Shown here: positions 12,150 to 23,139 of the stretch, in pieces
Layout of the letters: the number at the start of each line of letters is the position of its first letter
How positions within the stretch are numbered: the stretch's first letter is position 1
Assembly: GCA_022316685.1 (NCBI GenBank)
Contig: JAKJHU010000334.1
Span: forward strand, 1-64,000
From: Progne subis subis
Taxonomy: Eukaryota; Chordata; Aves; Passeriformes; Hirundinidae
Direction: 5' to 3'
Length of the DNA stretch: 64,000 bases
Program-made: the position numbers and the translations under genes
Notes under the pieces: model-generated
What the model was told of the DNA's origin: nothing
The model's input: the letters and a program-made list of their open reading frames with translations, nothing else
The model's database searches: none

Positions 12150-12960
12150 AGAAAAGTTAAGGGATTAGCCCGGTGATTGAATTTTTTTTACCTGTTAAAA
12201 AAGCCAGACGGATCATAGCTGTTAATGGGATAAATGAGGATTTATACCCAGTGGTTGCCAACCCTTACACTTTGTTAACTTGTTTAACACCGGGACTAAC
12301 ATGGTTTATTGTTTTAGATTTAAAGGATGCTTTCTTTTGCCTTCCTCTGCATGAAGCCAGCCAGAAAATTTTTGCATTTGAATAAAAAACTCAGCTCACA
12401 TGGACAGTGCTTCTGCAGGAGTTCAAAAAATTTGCCCCCCTTGTCTGGAGAACAACTAGCAAATGATCTGGAATCCTGGGAAGCTCCATCAGGAGAAGAA
12501 CAGCTGTTACAATATGTGGACGACCTTCCTGATAGCTACCAAAACTCAAGAGGCATGTCTGGAGTGGATGGTAAGCCTCCTAAATTTTTTGGGCCTACAG
12601 GGGTATCTCATATCCCAGAAGAAAGCCCAGATGGTGAAGCAAACAGTTATTCTTTGGGCTATGAGGTTAGTACTGGACCAAGAACCTTGGGACAGGATCA
12701 CAAGGAAGCAATATGCCAGACCCCAAAACTTCCAGACAGTAAAAGAACTGAGAACTTTTCTAGGCATGACAGGGTGGTGCAGACTGTGGATTTCTAACTA
12801 TGGGTTGTTTATTAAACCTCTGTGTGCCCTGATCACGGAAGGGAGCAGGGATCTCCAAAAGAAGCAACGCGAGCCCTTCGACCAGCTAAAGAAGGCCCTC
12901 ATGTCAGCTCCAGCCCTGGGACTTCCAGACGTGAGTAAACCATTCTTTCTGTTTTCACAT
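12150..12960 (+). pseudogene. Reverse transcriptase remnant of ERV Y
   Basis: Motif VVANPYTLL followed by VLDLKDAFFCLPLH (palm motif with the first catalytic Asp) is visible in the frame at 12,173-12,385. The YVDD catalytic box is kept as LLQYVDDLP at about 12,504-12,530, in another frame. The connection segment RTFLGMTGWCRLWI follows in a third frame. At least two frameshifts separate these blocks. The type is gammaretrovirus-like, related to but more decayed than the pol of ERV Z. Confidence 0.8.
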
Positions 12961-13059
12961 GAGAAGCAGGGGATTGCCTTGGGAATACCAGCACAAAACC
13001 TGGGCGTGTGTCACAGGGCAGTCACCCAAGCAGCTGCATGCAGCAGCTAAGGAACAGCC

Positions 13060-13926
13060 AGGGTGCCTCAGAGCCATTGCAGCAGTGGCAGCGAACATCC
13101 AAGAGGCACGGAAGTTCACCCTAGGCCAGAAGATACCGTGCCAGTATCCCACACAGTGTCTGCAGTCCTGGAAGTGAAAGGGGGACATTGGCTCTCCCCA
13201 CAGAGATTCCTGAAGTACCAAGCCATACTGGTAGAACGAGATGATGTTGAGATTGTGGTAATTAATATTGTGAATCCAGCTTCCTTCCTCAGCAGGAGCA
13301 TGGGAGAACCAGTGATCCATGACTGCCTGGAGGCCATCGAAGCCACCCACTCCAGTTGCCTGGATCTGAAGGACACCCTGCTTGAGAATACTGAGACCTG
13401 GTCCAGCGATGGAAGCAGCTGTGTCATCAGTGGAAGGCATGCTGGGTATGTGGTTACCATGAGCAGAGAGGTCATAGAGTCTGGACCATTACCAACCAAC
13501 ACCTTGGCACAGAAGGCTGAAATAACTGCCTGAACTTGGGCTTTAGAGCTGGCAAAAGGAAAGAAAGTTAATATCTACACAGACTTAAGGTATGCTTTTG
13601 GGGTAGTTCATGCTCTCTGGAGCTGTCTGGAAAGAAAGAGGACTGTTGAATTGACAAGAAAAAGTATTAAACATGCACAAGAGATAATAAAACTGTTGAA
13701 GGCAGTCCAGCTTCCTGAAAATGTAGCCATCATGCATATCAAGGCACACCAAAAAGTGAGCTCTGAATTGGAGGAAGGAAACAAGCTGGCGGACAGAAAG
13801 GCAAAAGAAGCAGCTAAAGGTGAGGTAACTGTTGAAACTGTTGAGGCAGCCTTAATTCCAGATGAGCAAATTTCCATTGAAGGTAAGCCAAAGCACAGTA
13901 AAAAAGACAAGAGGGGTGGGCTATAA
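13060..13926 (+). pseudogene. RNase H remnant of ERV Y
   Basis: The frame 13,063-13,533 contains VNPASFLS and SSDGSSCVISGRHAGYVVT, the latter carrying the first RNase H aspartate; IESGPLP follows, as in ERV Z. After a stop the domain continues (TDLRYAFGVV-like at about 13,580-13,610), and the frame at 13,651-13,926 contains HIKAHQK and NKLADRKAKEAA, the last catalytic Asp region. Left-arm position 13,144 is where ERV W interrupts the right-arm copy. Confidence 0.75.
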
Positions 13927-14049
13927 CAGTTAAAAGAAAGGAAGAATTATGATCCCCTTTTATATGATATGGTCATTAGTGAAAGAGGAACATGAAAAAC
14001 ACGTTGGGGAATAGATGATTTGTATAATTATTTGAAAGATAAAATTATA

Positions 14050-14615
14050 ATTAGAAATTTGTGAAGTATAGGTGACTTGCCAATGTAGCCTTTGCCTCCA
14101 AACTAATCCCAAAAGTATTTTTAAACCAGAGCTTGGGCAAATTGGGAAAAGATATGTACCTGGGCAGCAATAGCAAATTGATTTTCAGAACTACCCAGGA
14201 AAGGAGGGCATGGATACCTATTGGTATTAACAGATACCTTTTCAGGGTGGCCAGAAGCTTTCCCTACCAGAAATGCCAAAGTGCAAGAGGTAACCAAAGC
14301 AGTCTTATAAGAAATAATACCATGCTTTGGAGTCCCAGACACAATGTTTTTAGATAAGGGGCCATATTTTATTTCAAAATTGTACAGCAAAAATAAGCAG
14401 CAAATTATAAAACTGGGGCTCAAAGCAGAGAACTGGATGGACCAGTACATGATGTACAGCCTGGCGATTATTGATACAGTAAGTCTTTTGCAGAAAAACT
14501 TTGCAACCACGGTGGGAGGGATCATTCCAAGTGCTCCACATCACCTTTACTGCAATCAAGATCAAGGAACAAAGCACCTGGATTCATCACTCACAAGTGA
14601 AGAAAGCTCCTGAGA
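14050..14615 (+). pseudogene. Integrase remnant of ERV Y
   Basis: Short frames show CQCSLCLQTNPK-like sequence (the Cys pair of the HHCC zinc finger) and, after several shifts, blocks corresponding to the catalytic core. Multiple stops. The right-arm copy at 60,300-60,850 has the same blocks. Confidence 0.6.
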
Positions 14616-14744
14616 AACTCTGGTAAGTTATATTGGGTGACAATGAACTAAATTAAAACTTTCTTGGAAAAATAAATAGGGTGTGGGAAAAATGATAAGT
14701 ATAATATAATAACTCTTTGAAAAATAGGAAAGCTTGTAATTGTA

Positions 14745-15465
14745 ATGGGTAATCAAATAGGTATAGCCTGGAAAGTTGTGGCATTTATGACCATCGCTAT
14801 AGCCACAGCTAATGCAGCACCACTGCATTACAGTGTGACTGGTAAATATAGGTGCCAAGGGAAAGCTTATGATTTTGTCTCCTGTAAGTCTCTGATTCAG
14901 ATGCTAAAATTACAAATGCAACTGTGTAAGAAAACTTCATTTAACTTGTGCATTTGTAACTTTGTCAAAATGGAAGAATGTGATTTTTCCTATTAGGCAC
15001 ATGTTGTATCCCACCAACATATAAAGGCAAACTTGACTACTGTTCAAGAAATATTGCCTGCGCCTATAGAGATGCCCTCAACTTTAGTTGCACAATTATT
15101 GAAACACCATGGATTAAAGAAAAGAAGAAAAATAGAAAGAAAGAGAACTTTGATTACAATGCATCATGACACAGAGACTATACAGAGAGTGTTTAAAGGT
15201 TAGAAGAAGGTCCATCCCCATCATTGGTGGGATGTGCTTTCTGGGTAGTCACCAGCTGCAACTGGTTTGCTCAATACCTTGGTTTATTTGATTATTGCTT
15301 TGTTTAATTTAGTTAGTATAAGTTTGATTTTTTGTTTTTTGTTTTTTTTTTTGAATTGGAGAATGCTAAAGCAACTAGCACCTTTAACTTCCATAATAAG
15401 AGCATATAGTACAGTTTTAAAGGACCCTCTACCACACAGTTTTGCTAGATGAAGAAGAATTTACA
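14745..15465 (+). pseudogene. Env remnant of ERV Y
   Basis: It starts with MGNQIGIAWKVVAFMTIAIA, a signal-peptide-like segment ending near ANAAPL. A stop occurs at about 14,994; HQHIKANLTTVQEI and a basic KKRRK stretch follow. A transmembrane-like segment LVYLIIALFNLVSISLIF and a cytoplasmic tail LNWRMLKQLAPLTSI lie at 15,267-15,452. Most of the surface subunit is missing, as the whole region is only about 700 bp. It ends at the polypurine tract before the 3' LTR. Confidence 0.6.
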
Positions 15466-15492
15466 TATTAGTAAAAGAACTTACTAACTTTG

Positions 15493-15509
15493 AAGAAGGA
15501 ATGGGGAAA
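15493..15509 (+). promoter_or_regulatory. Polypurine tract of ERV Y
   Basis: AAGAAGGAATGGGGAAA lies immediately before the LTR start TGAAACG. It primes plus-strand DNA synthesis in retroviruses and identifies the following LTR as a 3' LTR. Confidence 0.7.
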
Positions 15510-16106
15510 TGAAACGTGATTTTAAAGAGTTAAGACTTTAGATAAGGTTTAGAAGCAATTTATATTGATCAAGATGTTAAGTTAGATTAGTAAATGGTAG
15601 GTTAATGATTATTAGATGCCCAAGCTAGAGCTAACTGTTCTATTATGAGCTTGCTTATAGAAAAAGTGGAGTAAGTGAAGCTTCATAAGAACAGATTGAA
15701 ACCGCTAAGAACAATGGCCAGCACCTGGACTTGGTATCAATCAATCACGAAGCAGGGGACCTTGGACAGTGCCAGAGGGTCACAGAGACCTGATGAAGAC
15801 TCTCCTGACTTCATCCTTTGAGACCACTGACCCAATTCAAGACCACCGACCCAGTTCAAGAGAAAAACTGCGCATGCGTGAAGGACTGATAGCCTCATTT
15901 TAATACAGAGCGGGGATGGGAGGTGCTGGGGTTATGCATATGTATTGTATGTAAGATCTTGGAAAATAAATAGAGAGCAAAGAGCTTTGTTCAGGGCAGC
16001 CACGCCTTTCGGAGATGACTCCCGTGCCGCCCTTTGGTGAATAAACATACCACTTTCTAACTTTACTTAATTAGAGGGTCTTTGTCTGTGATTATATCGG
16101 TTTTCA
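15510..16106 (+). repeat. 3' LTR of ERV Y
   Basis: 597 bp, TGAAACGTG...CGGTTTTCA, with AATAAA in GTGAATAAACATACC. It corresponds to 58,804-59,400 in the right arm, also 597 bp. It is followed by sequence of another ERV (X), not by single-copy DNA. Confidence 0.85.
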
Positions 16107-16114
16107 ACGACTCA

Positions 16115-16327
16115 ATGAAAAGGCTAACAGTTAATACATCTCCATTTACCTCATGGCTAGCAGAGTTAGATATCACTGGCTGGCTACTCCAATTAGTAAA
16201 AATGGGACTTGTAGTCATGATTGTATTTGTAATTATTCTTGTGGTGTTACCATGTGTACTAAAATGTGTGGTTAAGTTGGCTGAAAATGCTGTAAAACAA
16301 GTCTGGATTGCTCAAAAAAAAATTTAA
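16115..16327 (+). pseudogene. ERV X env transmembrane-subunit tail
   Basis: About 70 codons with the hydrophobic segment MGLVVMIVFVIILVVLPCVL, then a cytoplasmic tail ending WIAQKKI. The tail abuts a polypurine tract and an LTR, as env does in simple retroviruses. The rest of element X is absent; ERV Y sits directly upstream. The right-arm copy is at about 58,583-58,795, roughly 97% identical by eye. Confidence 0.7.
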
Positions 16328-16335
16328 GGGGGATG

Positions 16336-16753
16336 TGTGGAGGATGAGTTCCTCCAAAAAAGGGGGCATGTGGACAATCCAGTTTATCTGGAAGAATTGG
16401 CCTGTAACCATTTCAAAGGTGCAGAAGTCATGTAAGAAGCAGAACAAGATGCAGAGGTCACATACAAAGAAGAACAGAAGATGGCAAACGACTCCGGGAT
16501 GTGAGAACTGGATGGAGCCAGAAAAAGGACTGTGTAATCTGCTGTGTGTATAAGAACAATCAAACCAATAGGCATTTATGGACTAACATGTGCTTTTAGG
16601 GTGCAACCAATTGTAAAGTAGCATGAAACGTGTGATTAAGGCTAAAAACTGCATAAAAGAGAGTGTTATGTTGAAATAAACAGCTCAATGTGATCATATT
16701 GATCATTCTGTGATGTCCCATTCTTCCATGGCAGCCCTCCCTGGGACACCACA
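16336..16753 (+). repeat. 3' LTR of ERV X
   Basis: 418 bp from TGTGGAGG to CACCACA, with matched TGTGG/CCACA tips. It is preceded by a polypurine tract ending AAGGGGGATG. A TATA-like GCATAAAAGAGAG and the signal GAAATAAACAGC lie in the expected U3-R order. The right-arm copy is 58,159-58,577. Confidence 0.8.
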
Positions 16754-18106
16754 CCTGGGTCACCTGTCATGGAATTGCCATGGAAACCCGGCTGATTGGA
16801 AATGCAATGGTGGACAAAGGTTTTAGTGGGGCCTGTCACAATAGGACAAAGGGTGGTGGTTTTAAATTAAAGAAAGGGAAGTTCAGATAAGAACAGATAA
16901 GGAAGAAACTTTTGATAATGAGAGTAGTCATATACTAGGAGAGGTTCCCTGGGAGGTGGTCTATGCCCCATCCCTGGAAACATTCAAGTCCATCTGGGAC
17001 AGGGCTCTGAACAACCTGATCTGGTGAAAGATGTCCCTGCTCATGGCAGGGGTTTGGGTGAGATGAGCACTGCAGAGCTCTTCCCATCCAAAGCATTCCA
17101 GGATTGCATGGGGAGAAGGGGCTGCTCACTGGACTCCATCCACTGCCTTGACTCCTCCTTGTCTCTGCTGGAGCCCACATGCAGCAGCCAAAGCCAGCCC
17201 CTTCTCTGGCCTTTTCCCTGCCCTGCCCCAGGGGCTGACAGAGCCAGGCTGGCACAGGTGACCTTTAGGCTTTGCAGGGCTCAGGCACAGCGGCTGGGAC
17301 AGAGTCAGGGCTGAGGTCACACTCTGTGGGCTGAGGCAGAGCCCAGCCAGAAATGAGCCCTGGAGCAGCAGCTCTGCAGTGGTGGCCACCAGGCCGCCTT
17401 GCCAAGGGAGGCTTCTGGCCATGGCCTGGAAAGCAGCTGCTGCTGCCAAGGTGCCTTTGGTGCCTCAGGCTCTCCCTGGCACAGCTCCCAGCACAGCACT
17501 CTGCACTTGTGCCCGAGGCCTTCACTGTGCTGGGGCTGGCCTGGGGCTTTTTCCTGCAGCGGGATCTGCCCTGGTCCTGGCACAGGAAAGGCAGTTCCTG
17601 CTGGAGCAGGAGGCTCTGCCTGCAATGGGCTCATACAACTCCAGCAAAGCCCTGTTTACTTCAAAATTGCTTTCTAGAGCACAATATTTTATTACTGTTA
17701 TAGCTCCTATATTGTGGAGTAAATAAGTCTTATTTTTATTTACCCTCTGGTGTAAATAAATCTTTCTGTCTAATCCTGATCAGAATCAATCATTGCTGTA
17801 TTTATATAAAATATCTGGTATTCTATCATTAATCCAATGGGACAAAATACATTTTGCTTCAGTTACACCTGTCCAATTTATACACGTAAACCATTGACTA
17901 AGTCCAGGGCCAGGATAGGACCCAGCTGCTCCGAGTCTCCTCTCTTAGATGGAATTTTAAAAGTCTAGGCTTCCTGGAGGTGTTTGGGGATCCATGGTGG
18001 CTGTTGGGTGTCATTTCTCCACCGCATGACTCAACAGGAGTTTCTCCAAGGACAAAATAAAGCTTTTGCCTGAAGCTCCCACTCTGCCCATGACAGGAAC
18101 CCCTGT
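16754..18106. other. Arm sequence without recognised gene
   Basis: No coding exon recognised. The GC-rich segment 17,020-17,690 is matched by 57,189-57,870 (inverted) and in part by 48,170-48,475, so it is a low-copy duplicated block. Both-strand open frames in it overlap each other and look like composition artefacts. The AT-rich 17,690-17,900 part is about 99% identical between arms. Confidence 0.5.
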
Positions 18107-18411
18107 GAGTGTCTGGGACATCCCGGCTCTTTGGCAGCCTGGGGACTCCTGGGATGTCACCGTGGAGCCCCCGTGAGTGCCTGTGACAGATGGGTGCCTT
18201 TGCAGCCCAAGGTGCCCTGGGATGTCACCATGGAATGGCTGTGACTGCCTCTGACCACAGGGCTCTTGAGCATCCCCAGAAAACCCCTGGGAGGTCTCCA
18301 TGGAGCCCCGGTCCTCTGCCTGTGACATTCCAGCTCTGGAACACCCTGGAGACTGTTGGAAAGTCCCCATGGAACCCCTCTGAGGGCCTGTGACAGCTCC
18401 GTTCCTTAGCA
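18107..18411. repeat. Tandem repeat, 68-bp unit, about 4.5 copies
   Basis: Units begin GAGTGYCTGKGACA and contain GGGATGTCACCATGGA or close variants. Starts at 18,107, 18,175, 18,243, about 18,314 and 18,382 give a 68-bp period. It is continuous with the 41-bp array that follows. The right-arm copy is about 56,511-56,815. Confidence 0.75.
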
Positions 18412-18660
18412 GGCAACCATCACCAGCCCCTGTTGCTATGGTCAGTTTCCATGGTAACCATCACCAGCCCCTCTTGCTATGGTCAGTTTCCATGACAACC
18501 ATCACCCGCCCCTGTTGCTATGGTCAGTTTCCATGACAACCATCACAGCCCCTGTTGCTAGGGTCAGTCCCTTGGCAGCTCCATGCAGATCCCATGCCAG
18601 GGGTGGTTCCATGGACACCAGCTCAGGCCTGGAGCCAGAGCCCGTTGCCATGGCAACCAT
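18412..18660. repeat. 41-bp tandem array of X-box-like palindromes
   Basis: GTTTCCATGGTAAC at 18,445, GTTTCCATGACAAC at 18,486 and again at 18,527 lie exactly 41 bp apart, in units of form ACCATCACCAGCCCCTGTTGCTATG plus the palindrome. A further perfect palindrome GTTGCCATGGCAAC is at 18,644-18,657. These fit the RFX-factor X-box pattern GTNRCCNNRGYAAC or near variants. The block lies 3' of the left zinc-finger gene. Confidence 0.7.
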
Positions 18661-19518
18661 TTGTGGTCCCATTCCCAGGGCCATGGGATCCCAGAAGCAC
18701 AGAATTGGCTGAGCTGGGAGGGAGCCATCAGGATCCTCGAGTCCAGCTCCTGGCCCTGCACAGGACACCCCAACAATCCCAGCCTGGGCCTGGCAGCGGT
18801 GTCCAAACGCTGCTGGAGCTCCCAGAGCCCTGGAGCTGTGACCCTTTCCCTGGGAGCCTGTTCAGTGCCCCAGCAGCCTCTGGGGGAAAAACCTTTTCCT
18901 GACATCCAACCGAAAGCTGCCCCGACTCAGCTCCAGCCCTTCCCTCCAGTGCTGTCCCTGGGCACCAGAGTGAAGAGGTTCCGACAGCCCCCAGCCAGGG
19001 ACCCGCTCCCAAGGCTGCTGCCAGGGCAACCAGGGCTGGCACCAGCTGGGATGCTCGGTTTCCACAGGTTGGGATTTAGGAATGGGATTTCCCCAGTTTT
19101 GTGCTCCTGCAAAAACCCTGCCACTGCTCGCTGCTCTCCAGCCTCCCATGGAAAGTACAAAAGACAAAAATCATGGGCTGGCATAAGAACAATTTATTGG
19201 GAACAGCAATAAGATACAAAAAACTAGGAACCGAAGCAATACTGATATCAGAAGGGATAAGACAAACAATATATAGGGAAAACTACAACACTGACTGGCT
19301 CTTCCCTGGCTCGTATTTCCTCCTGCTGGGAAAGGACACCCTTGTCCTTGGAAAAGAGAGAGGGTCACTTTCCTACCCCTGGCAATGACCTGAGATGGGA
19401 TCAAATACAATGACGGGACCATGGCCAGACGTTCATGTTCTCAGTTCCACCTCACACCATTGCCATGGGCACGGAGAAGGACAGGTGTCTTCCCAGCATG
19501 GATCATGGGAAATGTGCT

Positions 19519-20777
19519 TCACCAGGGCTCTGCCCAATGTGGGTTCTCTGATGGTGGATGAAGCTGGAGACTCACATGAAGCTCTTCCCACAGTTGGGGC
19601 ACTTCCAGGGATTCCTTTACCGGTGCCTCTGTTTGGTGTTGGCTCAGCTGAGACCTCCAGGTGAAGCTCTTCCCACACTGGGGACACTCGTAGGGCCTCT
19701 CCCCAGTGTGGATGCGCCAGTGCCTGATGAGGTGGGAGTTTTGCTTGAAGCCCTTCCTGCAGTCGGGGCAGCGGAAGGGCCTCTCCTCTCGGTGAATCTG
19801 CTGGTGCTGGAGGAGATCTGAGCTGGTCTGAAACCTCTTCTGACACTCGGGACACTCGTAGGGCCTCTCCCAGTGTGGATCATTTGGTGGATGATCAGTT
19901 TGGACCTCTGGTTGAAGCCCTTCCCACATTCCCCACACTTGTATGGCCTTTCCTCAGCGTGGATGTTCTGGTGGCGGATCAGGTTGGAGCTGCGGTTGAA
20001 GCTCTTCCCACACTGCTCACACTCGTAGGGCTGTTCCCTGGTGTGGATCTTCTGATGGGAGATCAGGTTGGAGCTGTGGGTGAAGCTCATCCCACATTGC
20101 CCACACTCGTAGGGCCTCTCCCCAGTGTGGATGCGCCGGTGCCTGATGAGGTAGGAGTTTTGCTTGAAGCCCTTCCTGCAGTCAGGGCAGCGGAAGGGCC
20201 TCTCCTCTGTGTGAATCCGCTGGTGCTTGAGGAGATTGGAGCTGGTCTGAAACCTCTTCTGACACTTGGGACACTCGTAGGGTCTCTCCCCACTGGGGAT
20301 GATCTGGTGCTGGACAGGGGTGTTGCTCTGGCTGAAGCTCTGTCCACCTTCCTGGCACAGGGTGGGTCTTTCCTCCTTGTTGCACCCTGGGATGGGTTTG
20401 GAGTCCTTCCTCCTGTCGGATCTCCGTCGCTTTTTCTCCCTTTTGGATTCCTGTACCATGGGGCCACTCAAAACTGCCTCTTCCACGAGGTTCTGCTGCA
20501 GAGATTTGTCCTTCCTGGTCTCCATCCTCAGCTCCTTGTCTGGGGGAGGAAGGACAAGGAGTGGATGGGATTTGCCTCTGTGCTAGAGGGAAGGGGAAGG
20601 CGATTCTCCCAACACATCCCCAGCAGGACGACGTTGGCAGCGGGGTTGTCCTGCAGCCAGAGGCCATGCTGGGCTGGGAGATGGAGCAGGAGAGAGGGGG
20701 AAAGGGGCACTGACTTCCTCCTCACCTGCCTGGCTGTCCCGGGGCATCTTCCTCTTCCTCACAGCCTCCTCCTCCAT
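19519..20777 (-). pseudogene. C2H2 zinc-finger protein, left copy, frameshifted
   Basis: A presumed DNA-binding nuclear protein of the songbird short-leader ZNF family. Exon 1 (20,726-20,777) encodes MEEEAVRKRKMPRDSQA plus one base and ends in a GTGAG donor. A 186-bp intron ends CCCCCAG, and exon 2 starts at 20,539 with [13 protein letters not shown], so splicing keeps frame. No KRAB or SCAN domain is visible; a basic spacer of about 70 residues precedes the fingers. Five intact fingers follow, with recognition-helix cores such as [18 protein letters not shown] and NRSSNLIRH. At about 19,870 a GGGG run in the HTGERPY linker is one base short, shifting the frame before fingers 6-8. Finger 8 also loses its last histidine. 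Without an assembly error it would yield a five-finger protein with a foreign tail. Confidence 0.85.
20540..20725 (-). other. Intron of left zinc-finger gene
   Basis: Canonical GT...AG boundaries, with a pyrimidine-rich CCTTCCTCCCCCAG acceptor. The middle paralogue keeps a 184-bp equivalent; the right paralogue has lost it together with exon 1. Confidence 0.75.
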
Positions 20778-20884
20778 CCAGCCAAGGTTTGGGAATGGGA
20801 AATCCTGGTTTGGTCAAAAACAAGGGATGAGTTTGTTGAGTTTGAATGTCCCTCTGCTCAAGTCCATCTCTACAAGTCACCAGA

Positions 20885-21480
20885 CATCTGGAGTCTCTAA
20901 TAGCCTATCAAACACCAAGATCAGCCCTGAAAATTCCTTTGTGGAGTTGCCTGTCTCTGGTCTCCCTGCCCTCCCCAGGCTGCTGAGAATCACAGGAATC
21001 TGAAAAGCTCACCCCTTTTCCATTTTATATTTAGGAATGCTTGGGATTTTGGGGTCCCAGAGTCCCTTCTCCTCTTATTCTCTGCTTTGGGGTGCAGGGG
21101 CTCCAAGGAGTCCCCCTGCCCCTCTCCAAGCTGTTGAGGGTCCTGCAAATTGCAGCGCTTCCCCCTCTCTGGGCTCCAGGGGGACACAGGGCTCTGCTCC
21201 TCCAGGCTGCCTCTGCCAGCAGCCACCACTGGGACCCCCCAATGTCACCCCAAGGGCCATTTTCCACCCAGCTTTGGAGTTCTTAGTTTTCCAAACATGC
21301 CCAACCAAAAAAACCCAACCCAGGGACACTTCAGGATATCTGAGCCGAGCTCCCTGTCTTAGGCCGGTAAGACAGGGGTATGCTATGGAAGGCAGGAGCT
21401 TCCCTTGAAATGGGAAATGCAAACCCCCTCTCTTTGAATTATATTTTGAAATTAATGGGCTTTCAAGCAAGGATATGGCA
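20885..21480. other. Upstream flank of left zinc-finger gene
   Basis: No gene recognised. It matches 53,740-54,285 in the right arm at about 91% in a sampled stretch. Overlapping open frames on both strands are composition artefacts. It may hold the zinc-finger promoter, but no motif was distinctive. Confidence 0.4.
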
Positions 21481-22085
21481 ATAGGAATAACAGTTCTTCA
21501 GTAGGAAAATTAAACTAAAGTGCAGTAGTAAAAAAAACACCACCAAAAAAATGCCCAAAAATAAGACTCAGAATCCAACCTGTCCCCCAGTTAGTCAGGG
21601 TGTTGCTTGCAGTCCAATCAAATCGTGGCTGCAGTCCTCCTGGTGTGACAGAAGTGGTTTTGTTGAAGCAATGATCTTGTAGAAGGGTGTAGTTTTCCTT
21701 TGAAGGTCCAGTGGTGGTGTAGATGAGTCTGGTCTTCACTGGGAATCCAGTGGAAACCAGGCTGCTCCTGGTGATTTAAATCTCAGATTATATCCAGGTG
21801 AGAATGCTTGGCTCCTCCCTCTGGGTGGAGCATCTCACAATGGGATGATGTAATTTTATCAGTCATGCAGTGAGACTCAATGGCCCATTAACAGAAGATA
21901 TCTCCCTGGAGGGAGGATGGGTCGTGGAAGAGATCAAGAACACTTCCCTATTTGTTTGTGTACAGCTGGCCCATTAAGAGAAGATCCCCCTCAGAGATAT
22001 GAGGAATGGGTCATGGAAGAGATAAACAACCTGCCCTCCTGGTTTTAACATATGGCAATAGAACCTTTTTTTTTTCGGTTACATC
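21480..22085 (-). repeat. LTR-like block (copies at 39.2, 42.3 and 53.1 kb)
   Basis: Read on the minus strand it has the same order as 53,090-53,700 and 42,300-42,850: a duplicated TCTTCCATGACCCAT segment, a GAGATGCTCCACCCAGAGGGAG segment, CTGGATATAATCTGAG, then an AT-rich end. The best-kept start, at 42,301, is TGTGCTAGTTTGAAAAC, which resembles a songbird LTR start. No internal coding region is attached, so family assignment is tentative. Confidence 0.5.
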
Positions 22086-23139
22086 TTGCATTGCAAGACA
22101 GGGCTTGATGCTCCTTGCCCAGGCTCTCTCCAGAACACGCCCAGGCCAATGCTCAGCAGAGAAAAGCCCCGTGAGCAGCCCCAGGGTGGCCATGGGCAGG
22201 CTGGGGGCAAACAGCATGGCTGGGGCTCTGCAAGGTGCCTGGGGGATGGGAAGGAGCAGCAGAGCAGGGGCTGATCCATCCCCACTGCGCTGGACACCCC
22301 AGGGCAGCGTCCCAGAGCGTCCTCATGCACCTGCCAACAACATCCCCCCTCTGCAGCCCTGGCCTCTTCCCCAGCTCACACAGGTGCCACATCCTTGCAG
22401 GCACAGACACGGCAGCACTGGCTCAGGAGCCCCTGTTTGCACTGCCCAGAGCAGGCGTCAGCACCCCCATGGTGTTGGTGTGGGGAGATGAACCTGAGTG
22501 ATCACAAATGCCATCAGCCCCTGGGGCCAGGAAGGGCTGGGGGACAGCAGGAAAACCCCTCAGGTTTGTGGTGGCCTCTGAAGTCATCCAGACAGTTTGT
22601 TCCCATGAGCTGTGAGTTTCCTGTGCCACTGCAAACGTTGTTGCTCAGAGCCAGGGCTGTCTGGCAGCCACCTCCAAACTGCCCTCAGCATTTCCTTTGC
22701 TTCATCTTGGCTTTCATTACTCTTTCTGCTGCAAAATCCTTCCTATTGCCTGCCCCAGTTCGCTTCTGTGTAAACAGCCCAGCCCTGTTTACCTTTCCTC
22801 TCTGGCCCCACTCCCCATTTCAGTTCCTGGCTTGGCACCATGGGAACATCCCTTGGGGAGCAGGATCATCCTTCAAGTTCTTCAGGAATTGTCTGCAGCC
22901 TCCTGCAGTGCCTGGTGCTGCTCCCTTGCCAGAGGCACCACAGACCAGAGGGGCACATCTGGGCTGCTGTGTCTGGCTGTGGGGCTCCCTGTTCTGGGCA
23001 AGGAGGAGGAGCTGCAGAGGCTCTGCAGGACTGACAGGATGGGCTTTGGGGCTGTGAGAAGAAGATGAGGGACTTGGGCTGCTGGAGCTTCTGAAAAGGA
23101 GGCCCAGGGCTCATCCTGCAACTGCTGCAAGGGTGGTTT

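Larger units (their letters stand above)
9286..16106 (+). mobile_element. ERV Y, gammaretrovirus-like provirus, decayed
   Basis: Two 597-bp LTRs enclose 5.6 kb with protease, reverse transcriptase, RNase H, integrase and env remnants in the order expected of a simple retrovirus. The gag region is almost wholly missing: only about 1.5 kb lies between the 5' LTR and protease, mostly unrecognisable. Frames are broken by many stops and shifts. The two LTRs differ by roughly 8-9% in a sampled stretch, so it is old. No short direct repeat flanks it (GGAGG on the left, ACGAC on the right). Its 3' part, from 13,144, is repeated in the right inverted arm at 58,804-61,750. Confidence 0.85.

Noticed and set aside
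18107..18660. CRISPR-like array
   Set aside because: Direct tandem repeats without unique spacers, in vertebrate DNA; they are minisatellites.
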